Positions 61,548 through 64,000 of a stretch of DNA of 64,000 bases are shown here, one piece after another (the first letter of the stretch is position 1; every line of letters starts with the position of its first letter). The DNA comes from an uncultured Eubacteriales bacterium. Lineage in GTDB: Bacteria > Bacillota > Clostridia > Christensenellales > Aristaeellaceae. The notes under the pieces are model-generated. The model ran no database searches. It saw only the letters and a program-made list of their open reading frames with translations, and had not been told where the DNA came from. The DNA lies in assembly GCA_902767565.1 (NCBI GenBank), contig CACXHY010000003.1, positions 62,001 to 126,000 of the forward strand, in the 5' to 3' direction. Position numbers and translations under genes: made by a program.

Positions 61548-62057
61548 TTATGCGTTCCGGGACGGTCCCCCGGCGGAGCGGACCAGCACTTTGCTGCCTT
61601 CCACCAGGGTGACGGTGACGTGAGTTCCCGCGGGGATGAACTCCCCGTCGGTCTGGACATTGATGCGCTCGCCGCCGATGAGGGCGATGCCGGCGGGGCG
61701 CAGGACCGTGACGGCCTCGCCCTCCTGACCGAGCAGATCCTGCAGATCATCCGCTGCCGTGAAGCCCTGCTCGGTGCCGTTCAGCACCATGTCGCTCCGG
61801 CTGATCCTGCCTTTGGAAGCGGATCGCAGGGAGATCGTCAGCAGCAGGACCGCGACGGCGACGGCGATGAGGGCCAGGATCGTGGCGGCCGTGGCGCCCT
61901 CCTTCCGGGCCATCAGCACCACGGCGACGACCTCCAGGACGATGCCGGAGATGCCGGCCAGGCCGAAGCCCGGGATGAAGACCTCGAGGATGAGGAGACC
62001 GATGCCCACCAGCGCGCAGATCAGCGCTGGCAGGTTGGCGAGAATGAAGTCGAGCAT
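61548..62057 (-). CDS. NfeD-like membrane protein
   Basis: 169 residues. Three membrane segments (NLPALICALVGIGLLILEVF; ISGIVLEVVAVVLMA; ILALIAVAVAVLLLTISL) are followed by a C-terminal OB-fold (GEAVTVLRPAGIALIGGERI, then GTHVTVTLVEGSKVLV). This is the short NfeD form without protease domain, which partners flotillins. The ATG at 62057 has GGAGGTGG before it. First gene of the nfeD-floA operon. Confidence 0.85.
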   Translation of the reverse strand: MLDFILANLPALICALVGIGLLILEVFIPGFGLAGISGIVLEVVAVVLMARKEGATAATILALIAVAVAVLLLTISLRSASKGRISRSDMVLNGTEQGFTAADDLQDLLGQEGEAVTVLRPAGIALIGGERINVQTDGEFIPAGTHVTVTLVEGSKVLVRSAGGPSRNA

Positions 62058-62235
62058 GGGATCCACCTCCTGGACGTGAGTGAGATTGAGCGCGGCGCAG
62101 GCCCCGCGTGCCGCGGGATCGGCCAGGGACTGCTGACGGTCTCAGCATAGCACGGAACGGACGGCCGCGCGAGGGCTTTTGCCCGAAAACATCATCTGCG
62201 GGGCTGAATCGTCATTTCTGGCCGCGGAAGACGGA

Positions 62236-63390
62236 TCAGGCCAGCAGCGCTTCGGCCAGCGCTTCCAGCTGGGGGACGTCCGTGGCCTTGGGCGCGCCCT
62301 TGACGGTGACCGTCGGCTCCGGCACGGTGATGTCCTTCATCCCGGCCAGGGCTTCCTTCATGACCTTGGCCGCCATGGGAGCCCAGGAACCGTTCTCCAC
62401 CAGTCCCACGGTGCGCTTCTGCCAGTTCTTGGCTTTCAGGTGGTGCAGGAAGTCCTCCATGAAGGGCATGAGCCCCGCGTTGTAGGTGGAGGCGCAGAGG
62501 ACGATCTTCCCGTAGCGGAAGCAGCAGGCCAGGGCTTCGGCGGGATCCACCCGGGCCAGGTCCGCCAGCACGACGTCGGGGCAGCCCCGCTGATCGAGGA
62601 TGTCCGCCAGCCGCTCCGCCACCGCGGCGGTGTTGCCGTGGAGGGAGGCGTAGGCGATGAACACGCCCTCGTCCTCCGGCGCGTACGATGCCCAGACGCC
62701 GTACTTCTCCACCGCGTGGGCGACGGCCTCGCCCGTCAGGACCGGCCCGTGCAGGGGGAGGATCTCCGCGATCTCCAGCCCGGCGGCCTTCTTCAGCACG
62801 GCCTGCACCTGCGTGCCGTACTTGCCGACGATGTTGAGATAGTAGCGGCGGGCTTCGTCGTCGTCCCACTCCGGCATGTCGTCCAGCGCGCCGAACTGCC
62901 CGAAGGCGTCGGCGGAGAAGAGGACCTTCTCCGTCTCCTCATAGCTGAGCATGACTTCCGGCCAGTGGACCATGGGGGCCATGACGAAGCGCAGGGTGTG
63001 GGCGCCCAGGGGCAGGGTCTCACCCTCCTTCACGGTGAGCTTCTTCGTCTCGCCCAGCATGAAGTAGTTGTCCAGCAGCTGGAAGGTCTTGGCGTTGCCC
63101 ACGAGGGTCACGCCGGGATACAGGTCCAGGAAGGACTGCAGGGAGGACGCGTGGTCGGGCTCCACATGGGACACCACCAGATAGTCCGGGGTGCGGTCCC
63201 CCAGGGCGGCTTTCACCTTCTCCGTGAATTCGGCGGCGAAGGCCCGGTCCACGGTGTCCATCACGCAGACCTTGTCGTCCAGGATGATCCAGCTGTTGTA
63301 GCTCATCCCCGCGGGCACCTCGTACTGGCCCTCGAACAGGTCGATCTCATGGTCGTTGACGCCGATATAGCGGAAGCTTTCGGATGGCAT
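62236..63390 (-). CDS. FprA-type flavodiiron protein
   Basis: 384 residues. The metallo-beta-lactamase half has the diiron ligands HVEPDHASS (H-x-E-x-D-H, about 75-83), VHWPEVM (about 141) and FSADAFGQFG (about 158). The flavodoxin half from about residue 245 has FIAYASLHGNTAAVAERLAD, the FMN phosphate loop, and CASTYNAGLMPFMEDFL. Such proteins reduce O2 to water (or NO) and protect anaerobes. AGGAG precedes the ATG by 7 bases. Electron donors (rubredoxin or F420-like) are not in the window. Confidence 0.9.
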   Translation of the reverse strand: MPSESFRYIGVNDHEIDLFEGQYEVPAGMSYNSWIILDDKVCVMDTVDRAFAAEFTEKVKAALGDRTPDYLVVSHVEPDHASSLQSFLDLYPGVTLVGNAKTFQLLDNYFMLGETKKLTVKEGETLPLGAHTLRFVMAPMVHWPEVMLSYEETEKVLFSADAFGQFGALDDMPEWDDDEARRYYLNIVGKYGTQVQAVLKKAAGLEIAEILPLHGPVLTGEAVAHAVEKYGVWASYAPEDEGVFIAYASLHGNTAAVAERLADILDQRGCPDVVLADLARVDPAEALACCFRYGKIVLCASTYNAGLMPFMEDFLHHLKAKNWQKRTVGLVENGSWAPMAAKVMKEALAGMKDITVPEPTVTVKGAPKATDVPQLEALAEALLA

Positions 63391-63463
63391 GGCGCATCTC
63401 CTCTCTGATATATGGGTTCGGCGGCATTATACCGCATCGGGCGGGATTTGTACAGGGCCGGCA

Positions 63464-64000
63464 TCACGCGCCGGGCCTGCCGAAGACCTGTTCCCTCAGC
63501 TTCAGCCCGGTGGGGGTCGCCGCCAGACCGCCCAGGGCGGTCTCCTTCAGCGTGTCGGGGAGCGCGTCCCCCACCTTGCGCATGGCCTCGATGCATTCAT
63601 CCGCGGGGATATAGGCGGGGATGCCGGCCAGGGCCATGTCCGCGGCGGAGAAGGCGATCATCGCACCGGCGGCGTTGCGCTTGATGCAGGGGATCTCCAC
63701 CAGCCCCGCCACCGGGTCGCACACCAGTCCCATCTGGTTGACCAGGGCAATGGCGCAGGCGTCGGCGCACTGCCGCGGCGTCCCCCCGTTCAGCTCCGTC
63801 AGCGCCGCGGCGGCCATGGCGGCGGCGCTGCCGCATTCCACCTGGCATCCGCCCTGGGCGCCGGCCACTCCGGCCTTCTTCGCGATCACCATGCCGACGG
63901 CGCCGGCGGTGAACATGGCCATCACGATGCGCTCGAGCGGCACGCCCCGGTCCTCGTGCATGGTCACCAGGCAGGCGGGCAGGATGCCGCAGCTGCCGGC
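63464..64000 (-). CDS. sdaAA: L-serine ammonia-lyase, iron-sulfur type, alpha subunit (3' part)
   Basis: 179 codons are visible, and the frame runs off the right edge. GSCGILPACL at the edge, GAQGGCQVECGSAAAMAAAA and LVCDPVAGLVEIPCIKRNAA carry the cysteines that hold the 4Fe-4S cluster in serine dehydratases. The enzyme turns L-serine into pyruvate and ammonia. The N-terminal part and any beta subunit lie outside. It points left and ends 74 bases before the flavodiiron protein start, on the same strand. Confidence 0.9.
   Translation of the reverse strand, partial: AGSCGILPACLVTMHEDRGVPLERIVMAMFTAGAVGMVIAKKAGVAGAQGGCQVECGSAAAMAAAALTELNGGTPRQCADACAIALVNQMGLVCDPVAGLVEIPCIKRNAAGAMIAFSAADMALAGIPAYIPADECIEAMRKVGDALPDTLKETALGGLAATPTGLKLREQVFGRPGA

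Noticed and set aside
60117-62150. Open frame of 677 codons on the plus strand
   Set aside because: Antisense to the nfeD-floA operon; composition is the His/Asp/Gly-rich pattern of a reverse-strand shadow.
1-64000. CRISPR arrays, tRNA and rRNA genes
   Set aside because: No regularly spaced repeats, cloverleaf-like segments or rRNA stretches were recognised on reading both strands.

Overview
The window is a piece of a high-GC, strictly anaerobic member of the Clostridia (Bacillota). This is inferred from a group B type [FeFe]-hydrogenase, a phosphoketolase, a flavodiiron protein, an iron-sulfur L-serine dehydratase, a ferredoxin-tailed aldo/keto reductase, strong Shine-Dalgarno sites and many small Bacillota-type families (DUF503, DUF1848, DUF3784, TIGR04076). 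No rRNA, tRNA or CRISPR array was seen. Many core promoters have a TTGCGG-like -35 box, a 17-base spacer and TAGAAT, TATCAT or TATAAT as -10. Genus cannot be decided from the sequence.

Layout. 1-17.9 kb holds small housekeeping and redox genes: flavodoxin tail, iron-sulfur flavoprotein, Nudix, RtcB, PhzF, GH31 glycosidase, PfkB kinase and hydrogenase. It also carries a 351-bp MITE-like inverted repeat at 14.4-14.7 kb. 17.9-33.8 kb holds phosphoketolase, a LysR/aldo-keto reductase/MFS locus with overlapping divergent promoters, a 5'-truncated MutS2-like gene, a repeat-bearing membrane protein and a UvrA-like ATPase. 33.8-44.1 kb is an accessory, decaying stretch. It has two deletion scars where back-to-back genes have both lost their 5' ends, a broken acetyltransferase, four intact acetyltransferases, two double-glycine-leader peptides, flavin reductases and methyltransferases.

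44.3-57.9 kb is an AT-rich defence island placed directly against the 3' end of guaA. It contains, in order: a Schlafen-like helicase with a PD-(D/E)XK nuclease domain (5' frameshift), a protein with two HEPN motifs, a regulator paired with a gamma-glutamylcyclotransferase-like protein, a DarT1 toxin (frameshifted in a C run) with an intact NADAR antitoxin, and a DUF3800-like/TPR-like protein paired with a HEPN-NACHT ATPase. Three HEPN motifs of the R-x4-H type, a nuclease, an ADP-ribosyltransferase and a NACHT ATPase fit an abortive-infection island in which regulators and antitoxins hold the effectors in check.

57.9-64 kb returns to the core: an ATP-pyrophosphatase-only GMP synthase, a hemolysin III-type protein, an nfeD-floA operon, a flavodiiron protein and the 3' part of sdaAA.
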